Source: Acidimicrobiaceae bacterium
GTDB taxonomy: Bacteria; Actinomycetota; Acidimicrobiia; Acidimicrobiales; RAAP-2
DNA length: 38,722 nucleotides
Direction of reading: 5' to 3'
NCBI GenBank assembly: GCA_003161575.1
Contig: PMOE01000009.1
Span: 577-39,298 of the forward strand
A program made the translations under genes and the position numbers. Below the pieces are notes generated by a model. It was not told the origin of the DNA. It ran no database searches and saw only the letters and a program-made list of their open reading frames with translations. Positions 14,795-23,613 of the stretch are shown here, one piece after another; position 1 is the stretch's first letter, and every line of letters starts with the position of its first letter.

Positions 14795-16828
14795 TCACCC
14801 CGTCGGCACCGCGCCTACGACGTTGTTGACGTGGACGCCCACGCCGGGCAGTGACCCCTGGCTGGTGGCGTCGCCGAAGGCGAAGACCCCGCCGTCCGAC
14901 CCGATGAGCCAGTAGCCCGCACCATCGGGGGTGGGCACGATGCTCACGATGTTGGACACCGAGACCCCGAGGCCCGGAAGTGACCCGAACGAGTGGGCGT
15001 CGCCGAAGGCGTAGACCGCCCCATCCGCTCCGACCAGGTAGTAGCCCTGGCCGTCGGGGCTCGACGCGATCCCGGTGATGTCGGAGACGGTGACCCCAAT
15101 GCCCGGCAAAGAGCCGAAGAACGGGGCGTTGCCGAAGGTGAACACCCCGCCGTCCTTACCCACCAAGAAGTAACCGCCCCCGCCTGGACTGGCCACGATG
15201 CCAACGATGTCGCTCACGTGGACGCCCAGGCCCGGGAGAGATCCGTAGTAGCCCGAGGACTGGCCGGTTGGGAAGACGAAGACCCCACCGTCTGAACCCA
15301 CCAGGTCATACCCCGTGTAATTGTTGGTTGGCACGATGCCGACCACGTTGGAGACATGGACGCCCAGGCCCGGGAGCGATCCGTAGTAGCCCGAGGACTG
15401 GCCGGTGGGAAAGACGAACACACCTCCGTCTGAGCCCACCAGGTTGTAACCGGTGAAGTTGTTGGTGGGGACAATTCCCACGATGTTGTTGACTTTCACG
15501 CCGAGTCCCGGGAGCGAGCCGAAAAAGCCCGAGGACTGCCCGGTCGGGAACACGAAGACCCCACCGTCGGCGCCGGCCAAGTCGTAGCCGGGTGTCGGTG
15601 CGGGTGGTGGCGGCGGCTGCAGCTCGAATGCCCCGGCGTCACAGTTGGATCCAACTCCCGGTCTCGGCAATCCCCGCTCGTCGGTAGTGAGAGTGCAGGC
15701 GCTTGTCGGCACCTCGTTGAAGGCCGAGCTCGATGAGGTGATCGCCTCGGTCTGCGGACCGGTCGACCCATTGGCGGCCAGGCTAAGTGGACCGATGGTC
15801 GACGAGTTTGAGATGCTCGTGGAGCCGAACCCACAGGTGGAATCGTCGGCGACGTTATAACTACCGTCGGTCACGATGCCAAAGCAGCTACCACCTGGGG
15901 TATTGACGGCCAAGAGGGAGTTGGCGATGGCGGTGGTGCTGAGGTTGTAGACCCCGCCGCCGGCGCTTGCCGAGTTACCCGAAACAGTCACATTGGTAAG
16001 GGTGGCCGTTCCATTGTTGAAGAGCCCGCCCCCTTGACCGCTAGAAGCAGCCGAGTTACCCGAAACAGTCACATTGGTAAGGGTGGCCGTTCCGTTGTTG
16101 AAGACCCCGCCGCCATCTCCGCCGGAGGGCACCGAATCTCCCGAGATCGTGTCGTTAGCAAGGGTGGCGGTGCCGTTGTTGAAGACCCCGCCGCCATCTC
16201 CGCCGGAGGGTGCCGAATCGCCCGAGATCGTGTCGTTAGCAAGGGTGGCGGTGCCGTTGTTGAAGACCCCGCCCCCGAGACCGCCGGAGGGCGCCGAGTC
16301 ACCCGAGATCGTGTCGTTAGCAAGGGTGGCGGTGCCGTTGTTGAAGACCCCGCCGCCGGTAGATGATTGGCCTCCACTGATGGTGAGTCCGTCGATCGTT
16401 GCGGTGCCCAAACTGATCGTGATGTCACTGCCACTTGCCCCGTCGTTGAGGATGGTTGTCGAGGAAGCAGCGCCTTGAATGGTGAGGGTGTCGGTGGACG
16501 GGACACTCAGGGTGACCTGCTCGTTGTAGGTGTCTGCAGCCACATCAATGGTGACCGCAGTGTTGGAGAGCAATTCGGCTGCGGTTACGCCCTCTGAAAT
16601 GGTCTTACAGGGGGTAGTGGCGGTGCAGTTGGGGTTGCTCGTCCCCGTTAAACCATTGACAGAAAGGGTGGTTGACGAAAGGGCTGAGGCCACCGATGAC
16701 TGGGCGACGAGAAATCCGGCGGCCAAGAGGAGCCCTAGGGAGATCGTGGCGCCGGGCCGGAGCAGCTTCGGCCCTCGTGGGATGATCGATGCGAGTCGGT
16801 GAAGAAAGAGCCGTACGGGGTGTGACAT
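14795..16828 (-). CDS. Secreted beta-helix protein with C-terminal DGGVF repeats
   Basis: This 677-aa protein has an N-terminal signal sequence (basic start, hydrophobic core near residues 28-48). A right-handed beta-helix (Pectate-lyase-like) domain follows (about 55-400). Within it are five 27-residue repeats built on GGGVFNNGTATLANDTISGD. A proline-rich linker (PPPPPAPTPG, about 405) leads to six C-terminal repeats of 43-46 residues with the core GYxLVGxDGGVFxF ... GSLPGLGVxVxNIVGI. The DGGVF units resemble beta-propeller-like modules common on Acidimicrobiia surface proteins. No catalytic residues can be assigned; adhesion or cell-envelope binding is a guess. A relative's C-terminus appears at 38618-38722. 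Confidence 0.85.
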   Translation of the reverse strand: MSHPVRLFLHRLASIIPRGPKLLRPGATISLGLLLAAGFLVAQSSVASALSSTTLSVNGLTGTSNPNCTATTPCKTISEGVTAAELLSNTAVTIDVAADTYNEQVTLSVPSTDTLTIQGAASSTTILNDGASGSDITISLGTATIDGLTISGGQSSTGGGVFNNGTATLANDTISGDSAPSGGLGGGVFNNGTATLANDTISGDSAPSGGDGGGVFNNGTATLANDTISGDSVPSGGDGGGVFNNGTATLTNVTVSGNSAASSGQGGGLFNNGTATLTNVTVSGNSASAGGGVYNLSTTAIANSLLAVNTPGGSCFGIVTDGSYNVADDSTCGFGSTSISNSSTIGPLSLAANGSTGPQTEAITSSSSAFNEVPTSACTLTTDERGLPRPGVGSNCDAGAFELQPPPPPAPTPGYDLAGADGGVFVFPTGQSSGFFGSLPGLGVKVNNIVGIVPTNNFTGYNLVGSDGGVFVFPTGQSSGYYGSLPGLGVHVSNVVGIVPTNNYTGYDLVGSDGGVFVFPTGQSSGYYGSLPGLGVHVSDIVGIVASPGGGGYFLVGKDGGVFTFGNAPFFGSLPGIGVTVSDITGIASSPDGQGYYLVGADGAVYAFGDAHSFGSLPGLGVSVSNIVSIVPTPDGAGYWLIGSDGGVFAFGDATSQGSLPGVGVHVNNVVGAVPTG
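14818..15590 (-). repeat. Six tandem DGGVF coding repeats
   Basis: There are three units of 46 codons (138 bp) and three of about 43 codons (129 bp). The first three in reading order share FVFPTGQSSG and are nearly identical at DNA level. The last three use FAFGDA-type cores and are more diverged. Such long near-identical units allow slippage and unequal exchange. Confidence 0.85.
15960..16365 (-). repeat. Five tandem 81-bp coding repeats in the beta-helix domain
   Basis: The anchor (G)TTCC(A/G)TTGTTGAAG or GTGCCGTTGTTGAAG recurs at 16009, 16090, 16171, 16252 and 16333, exactly 81 bp (27 codons) apart. The middle three units are almost identical, suggesting recent amplification. Confidence 0.85.
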
Positions 16829-16973
16829 GAGGCCTCCTCAAGCGACGCCGTTACGGTCGCAGCGACCTCGTCGCTAGGAATCGTACATCCTGCATTCGAT
16901 CACGAGGTAGGAGTGCCCGACCATGTCGAATGGCGGCTCTTGCCGGGGGCCATCTCGGGGCTCCTCCCACCTT

Positions 16974-17000
16974 GCCGAGGTGCATCACCGACCCGGCGTT
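16974..17000. repeat. Dispersed motif, copy 3 of 3
   Basis: This is the most diverged copy (GCCGAGGTGCATCACCGACC core) and lies between the repeat-protein gene and the truncated methyltransferase. It is followed by TTCTGGACATCC, which may extend the motif. Confidence 0.4.
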
Positions 17001-17070
17001 CTGGACATCCTTGGCTGATAGGTGAGGAGTGGGCGTTCTGCGGCGGTTTGCCATTTGTTGGCAATTCAAC

Positions 17071-17490
17071 TCAGAAGTCCACGAAATGCGTGAAGGGCCG
17101 AGTATCCGGCTCCACAGCGGTCCTGAGCACCGCCCATTGATGCAAATCATCTGCTGGTGACACCGACTCGAGCTTCCAGCCGCGATCGGCCAAAAAGAAT
17201 GACGCAGCCCGAGCGATCGCTGGCAGCTGATAGTCGTCGAGGAATAGGACTCCACCGGGTCGGACGAGACGCCCCAGATAGAACAGGTCAACAAACACCC
17301 ACTCGAAGCGGTGATTCCCGTCAACAAAGGCAAGAGCGAACCTCCGGCCCGCAGTGAGTAGTCGGGGAAGGACGATCTGGGACTCTTCTGAGTGATGCTC
17401 AACCAGGTCGGCAACGCACGCTAGGGGTTCCACAGCAACATCTTTGGTGTCCGGGGGCACGAAACGCCCGTTAAAACAACCAAAGTGCAA
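17071..17490 (-). pseudogene. Class I SAM methyltransferase, N-terminal half missing
   Basis: The 139 residues match only the C-terminal half of a Methyltransf_24-type enzyme: GRRFALAFVDGNHRFEWVFV, then DLFYLGRLVRPGGVLFLDDY and a WAVLRTA strand. The family's N-terminal half with the glycine-rich SAM-binding loop (about 90 residues) is absent. The only possible start is a TTG at 17490, shortly after an in-frame stop, and upstream sequence contains nothing similar. It is probably a decayed or deletion-truncated gene; translation of the remnant is possible but it should not bind SAM. Confidence 0.6.
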
Positions 17491-18356
17491 CTTGTGTGCG
17501 ACGGGAACAAGACCTGCCGCGCTTAGCCTTCACGCATGATGGAACAAGCGAGGCAAAAGAAGTACGAGGACCACGACTTCGTGTCATCGCCGATCGGCGT
17601 CCCCTTGGGGGTCGAGTCGTCGAGGGCGGACGGAAGCGAAGTCGAGAGCTCGCCGCCCCTACCCTCCTTCTACGGGGGTCCTGAGCAGCAGAAGGAAGCG
17701 GAGCCCCAACAGGCCACGGCCCCTCCGTACTGACGTGCCTGGTGGTTGTATCCTGACCAAGCACGTCGCTACCAGCAACGCCTTCTGGGACGTCGGTGCA
17801 TGATCCCACCAGGTGACTGACGCCGGGCTACTCAAGGCTCATTTGGCGACCAGCAACGCCTCGTTCCAGGCGTTCCGGGGCAGGCACCGATTGCGAAGCG
17901 CTCGCCGGTTCTAACGGACGGACTCCGGGCTCTCGGAGCTTGAACCCGACTGTCGCACTGGTAACCGGATTGAGTCCCATCACCGTGCGAGTGGTTCCCA
18001 CGAGGAACCACAGGTTACTTCCCGCGCCGTGGACGGCAAGGAGTCACGGTGGCCGAGGAGTCGGCCTCGGTGGACGCGGACACCGTACCCGCCGATGGAC
18101 ACCACGTGGTGCAGGTGGCCCAGGCCGTTGGTGACCCAGAGCCTCTGCGTGGTCGTTGCCGAAGCTCAAAGGGAGTCCCGTGCCAGTAGGAGATCGCCGT
18201 ACTGCCCTGACGGCACTCCGGCGCAGCGTCCAGGGATCCCTTCTCAGGAAACCGGGTGAGGGGCGAACGAACTGGGGTCGACCTGCAAGCCGCCGCCCTC
18301 CGTGTCTGACGGCCTAGGCTGCGGCGGCACGCAAAGTGCCCGATGCGAGGAGCACC
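17491..18356. other. Gene-poor stretch with an in-frame direct repeat
   Basis: Apart from the doubtful small gene at 17536, I see no intact gene. ACCAGCAACGCCT occurs at 17771-17783 and 17849-17861, 78 bp (26 codons) apart. In one plus-strand frame both copies read as related peptides (LTKHVATSNAFW and LLKAHLATSNASF). That suggests a decayed coding repeat. The rest shows no clear feature. Confidence 0.4.
17536..17733 (+). CDS. Possible 65-aa hypothetical protein
   Basis: A short Pro/Glu/Gln-rich, hydrophilic peptide begins MMEQARQKKYEDHDF and ends QQATAPPY. No ribosome site, domain or neighbour supports it. It is listed because codon use and composition look somewhat protein-like, and it runs head-to-head with the methyltransferase remnant. 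Confidence 0.22.
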   Translation: MMEQARQKKYEDHDFVSSPIGVPLGVESSRADGSEVESSPPLPSFYGGPEQQKEAEPQQATAPPY

Positions 18357-19184
18357 ATGCAGGTGGTCATCTTGGGTAGCGGCAGTCCGCTGCCCGACCC
18401 ACAGCGGGCCGGACCGTCAACACTGGTTCGCACGGCGGTTGGGGACTTCCTTTTCGACTGCGGACGCGGCGTCCTCATGCGGGCTGCTGCTGTCGGATCT
18501 GGTGCCGCAGCGATCCGGGCGTTGTTCTTGACTCACTTGCACAGCGACCACATCACCGACCTCAATGACATTTATACGATGCGGTGGACCATGTCGTTCC
18601 AACCCAACCCGTTACCCGTTTATGGACCTGCCGGAACGGCTCCGCTTTTGCGGGCCACTGAGGCGATGCTCGAACCTGACATTGGCTACCGCCTTGCCCA
18701 CCACGGTGATCTCAAATGGCGACCATCTGCAGAAGTGACTGAAGTTGAAAGTGGCGTCATCTTCAATGAGGGCACAGTGCGGATCACTGCCGCCCCGACT
18801 AATCACGCTCCGGTCCACCCCACCGTGGGGTATCGCATCAACGATGGAGAGCATTCAGTAGTCATTGCCGGAGACACCGTTCCATGCGCCGGGCTCGACG
18901 AATTATGTGAGAAGGCCGACGTGCTCATCCATACCGTTGTGCGGCGTGATCTGATTGAGGAGTTCGGTCTTCCCCGACTCACCGACGTGCTCGACTATCA
19001 CTCGTCGGTGCCCGATGCCGCGCAGACAGCAGCCAGAAATGGGGTCGGCACACTCATTCTCACGCATCTCGTGCCCGCACCCGCACCCGGCACCGAGCAG
19101 GATTGGCTGAACCAGGCCACCAACCACTTCAGGGGCCAGGTGGTACTGGCTTTCGACTTGCTGACTCTCGACGTGATCCATTGA
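18357..19184 (+). CDS. Metallo-beta-lactamase-fold hydrolase (RNase Z-like)
   Basis: This 275-aa cytoplasmic hydrolase starts at the ATG after GAGGAGCACC; a GTG at 18336 is less likely. It opens with QVVILGSGSPLPDPQRAGPS, typical of the RNase Z/arylsulfatase branch. The zinc motif LTHLHSDHITDL has His60, His62, Asp64 and His65. Further ligands are probably in TNHAPVHPTVGYRI and VIAGDTVPC, and the final histidine in LILTHLVP. All metal ligands appear intact. The substrate is unknown: RNA 3'-end, phosphodiester or sulfatase activity are all possible in this branch. It is monocistronic. Confidence 0.85.
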   Translation: MQVVILGSGSPLPDPQRAGPSTLVRTAVGDFLFDCGRGVLMRAAAVGSGAAAIRALFLTHLHSDHITDLNDIYTMRWTMSFQPNPLPVYGPAGTAPLLRATEAMLEPDIGYRLAHHGDLKWRPSAEVTEVESGVIFNEGTVRITAAPTNHAPVHPTVGYRINDGEHSVVIAGDTVPCAGLDELCEKADVLIHTVVRRDLIEEFGLPRLTDVLDYHSSVPDAAQTAARNGVGTLILTHLVPAPAPGTEQDWLNQATNHFRGQVVLAFDLLTLDVIH

Positions 19185-19724
19185 GAGATGCCCAGTCCTG
19201 TTGTCCCCACCGACTCGCATGCCACTTACCATGCTCGGCACCTAGGGGTATTCATTTGTCCCGGCGCATCCCCGGAAGTTCCTGATTGAGCCTTCGGGCC
19301 GGGAGCCCAGGGGATTGCCGCCCCGCTCCGGTGTTCCAGGATGGTTTCCGGCGTTCGAAGGGCGAGCACATCGTGGGTTGAAGCAGGCCCGTTGAGGGTA
19401 TCTAACCATTGCCGGGGGTTTGGCCGTCGGCTGGGGGGGTTCAGCCGTGGGTGGTGGGACCTGTGGGCCAGACCCCCGGCGTAAAAACTCGTCGTCCAGC
19501 ATCGAAACTGACAGGGCACACGCCCTGCGACTCTGACGCTTGACACTCGAGTTTTAGTGCCGCCCCTTGGGCGTCCCCGCTCGTCCTTCTTGCTTGTTCG
19601 GGGAGTCCGCACCCCTCCGGCCATGCGTCTACAAAGGTCGAAAGCCCGTCAGACTCCCGTCAGGGGTACCCAAGGCCGTCTCAAAGTCCGCAGCGATCGG
19701 AGTCTAAACCAGTGGCCCAGCTTT
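19185..19724. other. Gene-free stretch with a small hairpin
   Basis: There is no intact gene between the MBL hydrolase and the convergent membrane protein. A weak minus-strand reading (19242-19502, Pro-rich, 86 codons) lacks supporting signals. A perfect stem-loop CAGGGC-ACAC-GCCCTG lies at 19512-19527 and could serve as a terminator for either convergent gene. Confidence 0.35.
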
Positions 19725-20033
19725 TCAAGGCTTACCGGCCGTTGCCTTGTTTCTGTTAAACAGCTCGTGTTGCGCGGGAAACTTATGAGAATGCTTCTCG
19801 ATCAGCCGATCGTGGTCGGCGATGGTGGAGTGCTTGTGGCACGTCTTGTAGTTCGTCCCCTCGACTTTGTGATGAGCGATCCGCCAGCAGCTCTGGCATT
19901 TGAAGTGCTTGTAGACCACGCCGATCACGGCGAAGTAGGTCAGGCATGCGCCGAAGCTGGACCAGAAGGCGTACCACTGACCGCTTTGGGGCCACCAGAA
20001 GCTATTCCACGCGAAGGCAACCATGTGAAACAT
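19725..20033 (-). CDS. Small membrane protein with Cys/His zinc-ribbon-like tail
   Basis: This 102-aa protein has one N-terminal hydrophobic segment (about 22-43, ACLTYFAVIGVVY) after an aromatic-rich start with several Trp. A cytoplasmic tail with CQSCWRIAHHKVEG and TCHKHSTIADHDRLIEKHSH follows. The spacing C-x2-C ... HH ... C-x-x-H suggests a small metal site. Similar short actinobacterial proteins with a 'KCxxCxRxGxHxVxGTxxxxCxxH' pattern exist but have no known role to me. It stands alone beside the CoA-transferase gene. Confidence 0.65.
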   Translation of the reverse strand: MFHMVAFAWNSFWWPQSGQWYAFWSSFGACLTYFAVIGVVYKHFKCQSCWRIAHHKVEGTNYKTCHKHSTIADHDRLIEKHSHKFPAQHELFNRNKATAGKP

Positions 20034-20147
20034 AGAACAAGACTATTGGGCGCTACTCGAGTTGGGACGGATCCTTGATGCCTCCAACACTGCGACTGTG
20101 ACGCAACGTCCCAGATCGCCGGGGCGCGAGACGACAACGAACCGCTG

Positions 20148-21365
20148 TCACAAGATGGCGCCGGCCTCCTTGTGGGCGATGATCGTGTCCCAATCCAGAC
20201 CAATTTCGAGCAGGATCTCTTCAGTGTGTTGTCCGTGCTCGGGCGCTGGGAGAAGTTGGTCGGCGGTCTCGTCCATCTGCACTGGGTTGGACACCAGGTC
20301 GTACTCCCGGCCATCGTCGCGCCGCACCCGGGCGAGATAGCCATTGGCTTCGACCTGGGGATCGTCGACCAACTCGCTGGGCATCTGCACCGGAGCCCAC
20401 GCACCCGAGAGGTTCGCCAGTGCGACCTTCCACTCCTCGTAGGTCCTGGAGGCGAACACCTCATCGATCGTCTCCACACAGGCCTCGCGGTTGGCGAAGC
20501 GAGTGGCACCATCGACGAACCGCGGATCTGCGATGAGGTCGGGACGCCCGATGACGGTGCAGAATTCCGGCCAGAACCGGTCCGCCTGAAGCATCATCAG
20601 CGTGATGAAGCGGCCGTCGCTGGTCCGGTAATTGCCGACCAGAGGATTCGGCGTCGAGCTACGGTCGAATTTCGGCATCGGATCCCCGCCGTAGAGGCCG
20701 GATGCCACAATGTCGGGCGACAGCACCCACATCGCCAACCCGAGCAGAGACACGTCGATGATCGGAGCCTCACCGGTGGTCGCGCGTTGGAGGAGCCCGG
20801 CCGCGATCCCGCCGGCGATCGCCACGCCTCCGGCGAGATCACCGAAAGCGGCCCGCCCACCGATCGGCCACTTGGCATCGGCCGGGGTTAACGCATGGGC
20901 CACTCCCCCGCGCCCCCAGTACACGGACCCGTCGTAGCCGGGCTTGTTGCGGTCCAATCCTAAGGACCCCTGGCCCGAACCGCGCGCGTAGACGATGTTC
21001 GGGTTCACCGCTCGTATGTGCTCGACGTCGATCTTCAACCTCTGGCGAACCGACGGCAGGAAACTCGTGAGGAATACATCGGAGCTCTCGACGAGCTTGT
21101 AGAGAATGTCGCGTCCAGCATCCGTGCTGATATCGATGCCGATGCTCCGCTTGCCGCGGTTGGGCTGCTCCATGATGTAGTTCACGGCATTGTCCCCGCC
21201 CGGGATCAGGCCCATCGAAACGAGACCCCTCTGTGGATCGCCGACTTCGGGATGCTCGACCTTGATCACATCGGCGCCCCAGTCGGCGAGGACGGCGCCC
21301 GCAGCTGGAACGAATGTCCATGCTGCCACTTCGAGGACTCGGAAACCGGAAAGTGCATTTGCCAT
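20148..21365 (-). CDS. CaiB/BaiF family CoA-transferase
   Basis: This class III CoA-transferase is about 405 aa. It opens with LSGFRVLEVAAWTFVPAAGA, then VLADWGADVIKVEHPEVGDP and NRGKRSIGIDIS. The catalytic aspartate is in FGDLAGG (about residue 180), and the active-site glycine loop follows. These enzymes move CoA between carboxylic acids in fatty-acid, carnitine, oxalate or aromatic-acid degradation. I prefer the ATG at 21365 (MANALSGF); an in-frame ATG at 21395 adds ten residues. It stands alone, with no acyl-CoA dehydrogenase nearby, so the substrate remains open. Confidence 0.88.
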   Translation of the reverse strand: MANALSGFRVLEVAAWTFVPAAGAVLADWGADVIKVEHPEVGDPQRGLVSMGLIPGGDNAVNYIMEQPNRGKRSIGIDISTDAGRDILYKLVESSDVFLTSFLPSVRQRLKIDVEHIRAVNPNIVYARGSGQGSLGLDRNKPGYDGSVYWGRGGVAHALTPADAKWPIGGRAAFGDLAGGVAIAGGIAAGLLQRATTGEAPIIDVSLLGLAMWVLSPDIVASGLYGGDPMPKFDRSSTPNPLVGNYRTSDGRFITLMMLQADRFWPEFCTVIGRPDLIADPRFVDGATRFANREACVETIDEVFASRTYEEWKVALANLSGAWAPVQMPSELVDDPQVEANGYLARVRRDDGREYDLVSNPVQMDETADQLLPAPEHGQHTEEILLEIGLDWDTIIAHKEAGAIL

Positions 21366-21662
21366 GCTGGACTGATCCTTTGTTCGGGCGGCCATCGTAG
21401 AGATCGTCTTTGTACTACCAGTCAGGTCAACGATCCGTCCGGTGAATCGCCCGACTGGTCAAGTGAACAGGTAAGCGGCAAGCGTGCCCCCTTTGGCGAC
21501 TTTAGCTCGCAAGTTCGACCGGGCACTCTCATCGCTCACGCCTGCCTACCATCGAGGTCTGACGGTGGCACCGGGGCGCCAATAAGCGGAACACCCATTC
21601 AGCGCACGGAGACGCGTCATCTCCGTGGACCTCTCCGACGGATACTGATGCCGCGGCGTCCT

Positions 21663-22547
21663 TCAGGCGCTTGCGATGGCCGCCGCCCGACGGGCCAGGC
21701 CCGGGTCACGCAGCGTCCGGCACACTTCTTCGAACTCGGGCCGGGGGCCTTGCCACCGGAGTGACGCCACATTGGCTACCAAGGCCGGGTCGACCCGGAG
21801 GGTTGCCAGGTCCTTGAACAGCTCGGCCAACTCGCGCTCACCCGCCAGACGCGCCGCCAGCTTGGGGGCACCACGGACCCCCCGGCATACCGCGGGGTCC
21901 CAGTCGCGGGCGTCGTCGGGCACGGCGTCGAGCGTGAGGTAATGCGACAGGACGACCGAGGCGGAGCGCTTGCCCCATCCGGGTAACCCGGGGAAGCCGT
22001 CTGCTGAGTCCCCGACCAGGGCCAGCCAGTCGGGGATGGATCGGGGCAGTACCCCGAATTTGGCCTGGACTCCCTCCTCGTCAGCCACGACCCCGCTGCG
22101 ACGGTCAAGCTGGACGACTCGTTGGCCCACGACGCACTGGGCCAGATCCTTGTCGGGGGTGCAGATGACCACCTGGGTGACGGCGGCGTCGGCCGCGGCG
22201 ACGGCAGCAGCGGAAGCGAGGGCATCGTCGGCCTCCAACTCGACCATGGGCCAGACCACCACGCCAAGCGCCTCGAGAGCCGCTTCGAGTAGCCAGAACT
22301 GGTCCTTCAGCTCCGGGGCGATCTCGGCGCCGGTCTTGTAGCCGGGCCAGAGCTCGTTGCGGAACGACTCGATGACGTGGTCGGTGGCCACCCCGACGTG
22401 CGTCGCGCCATCAGCCAGCATCCCGACAACCGTCAACAGCACCCCCCGGGTGGCGGCGATCTCCGTCCCGTCGTCCCCCCGCCGTGATGGCTGACCGAAG
22501 AAGTGGCGGAACAGCTCGTAAGTCCCGTCGACCAGATGCACCTGCAT
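21663..22547 (-). CDS. Stand-alone 5'-3' exonuclease / flap endonuclease
   Basis: This enzyme of about 294 aa matches the 5' nuclease domain of DNA polymerase I without a polymerase. It shows HLVDGTYELFRHFF with an early metal-ligand Asp, ELEADDALASA and VICTPDKDLAQCV acidic clusters, and the helix-hairpin-helix WLALVGDSADGFPGLPGWGK. It would cleave 5' flaps or RNA primers during replication and repair. The ATG at 22547 is codon 2 of a longer GTG reading, and either is possible. The metal-ligand acids all seem intact. Confidence 0.88.
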   Translation of the reverse strand: MQVHLVDGTYELFRHFFGQPSRRGDDGTEIAATRGVLLTVVGMLADGATHVGVATDHVIESFRNELWPGYKTGAEIAPELKDQFWLLEAALEALGVVVWPMVELEADDALASAAAVAAADAAVTQVVICTPDKDLAQCVVGQRVVQLDRRSGVVADEEGVQAKFGVLPRSIPDWLALVGDSADGFPGLPGWGKRSASVVLSHYLTLDAVPDDARDWDPAVCRGVRGAPKLAARLAGERELAELFKDLATLRVDPALVANVASLRWQGPRPEFEEVCRTLRDPGLARRAAAIASA

Positions 22548-22728
22548 CACGCAAAGTCTGCCCTATCGGGCTCGTTACTCGCTCGAACGCTGGCCGGAAG
22601 GGCTGCACTCGGACCGCCCGGTCCGTGGCGGGGCCAGCATTTTGATACGCCGAGCCGCGGCGTGCGTCCCGATAATCCCGGCGAAAACGCACCTGAATAC
22701 CAGCCGCCGACACCAGCGGAGTGGAATC

Positions 22729-23565
22729 TCACGCGTAGGTTCGCACAAGGGCGAGGATGGCACTGGTATCCGGTCCTTGACCACGTAGTGAAGTCGCTGA
22801 CGGGTCAATGCGCCTTGCCGCCACGGCACAAAGATCGACGACCAATCCTGTGATAGTGGTCACCGCCGGCTCGTCAGGCAAGAAGTCCCACGCCTCGCCG
22901 CTTGGAGAGATTAAACAAAACGCCACTGGCCCGTTCATCGATAGACCGGCCGAGGCAAACGCGTAGGGCAGAGTCCGCCAGGCGAGCCGTGCGACGAGCC
23001 GGAGACGGTCGGTCGGCACCAACACAGATCCGAAGGACCCCGCCACGTCACCTGCGTGAATCCAAGTTTCGGAAAGTCGAGTAGTTGCCAACGTTCGGGC
23101 CGACAGGTCGCCAGCAACCCACCTGACTCTTGTCGATAAATTCATATCATTGAGGACCTCGATCAATTGCCCCGCATTTGAGGTCCAGCGCTCCAATAGG
23201 TCGGCGATCGGCATGCCGCGCTCACGGTCAACCATCAACGCGGCTGCGCGGTCAACGGAACTGGGGCCCACCCACCCGTCGGTCTGTTCGGCCACCGCCT
23301 CAGGGAAACGCCCAGTCGCGCTAGCGATTGCCATCTCGTCTGACTGGGTGAGGTGAAGCACGACGTCGGACACGTCCCATCCCTCGCATCGGGTGGGAGC
23401 ATGCCAGCCCGGTTCAGCCAGCCCGTCCAATAGGTCGGCCAGTTCAGCTTGTTGTTCGGCAAGAGCATGAACAATGCGGTCCACAAGGATCGAGCATAGA
23501 TCCGGAGCGATCGGCCAGCCCAAGGAGCCAGGCAATCGAGACCTCACCCAAACGATGAGGTCCAC
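22729..23565 (-). CDS. Mycothiol-dependent maleylpyruvate isomerase-family enzyme
   Basis: This protein of up to 278 aa has an N-terminal MDMPI/DinB-like four-helix domain: LADLLDGLAEPGWHAPTRCE, GWDVSDVVLHLTQSDEMAI with the metal histidine in VLHL, and TTRLSETWIHAGDV with the second ligand region. A C-terminal domain (about 190-278) follows. The family uses mycothiol as cofactor for isomerisation or thiol-transfer reactions, and mycothiol is specific to actinobacteria. The outer GTG at 23565 has no ribosome site; a GTG at 23484 (VDRIVHALAEQQAEL), matching where relatives begin, would give about 251 aa. The substrate is unknown. Confidence 0.78.
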   Translation of the reverse strand: MDLIVWVRSRLPGSLGWPIAPDLCSILVDRIVHALAEQQAELADLLDGLAEPGWHAPTRCEGWDVSDVVLHLTQSDEMAIASATGRFPEAVAEQTDGWVGPSSVDRAAALMVDRERGMPIADLLERWTSNAGQLIEVLNDMNLSTRVRWVAGDLSARTLATTRLSETWIHAGDVAGSFGSVLVPTDRLRLVARLAWRTLPYAFASAGLSMNGPVAFCLISPSGEAWDFLPDEPAVTTITGLVVDLCAVAARRIDPSATSLRGQGPDTSAILALVRTYA

Positions 23566-23613
23566 CGACGGCTAGGTTCGGTCCGACCAGATCGAACCAG
23601 GAGGCTCACCGTC

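Noticed and set aside
15960..16365. CRISPR-like regular repeats
   Set aside because: The 81-bp period is continuous coding sequence without distinct spacers.
16034..16478. Plus-strand repetitive ORFs in the beta-helix region
   Set aside because: They are antisense readings of the 81-bp coding repeats of the secreted protein.
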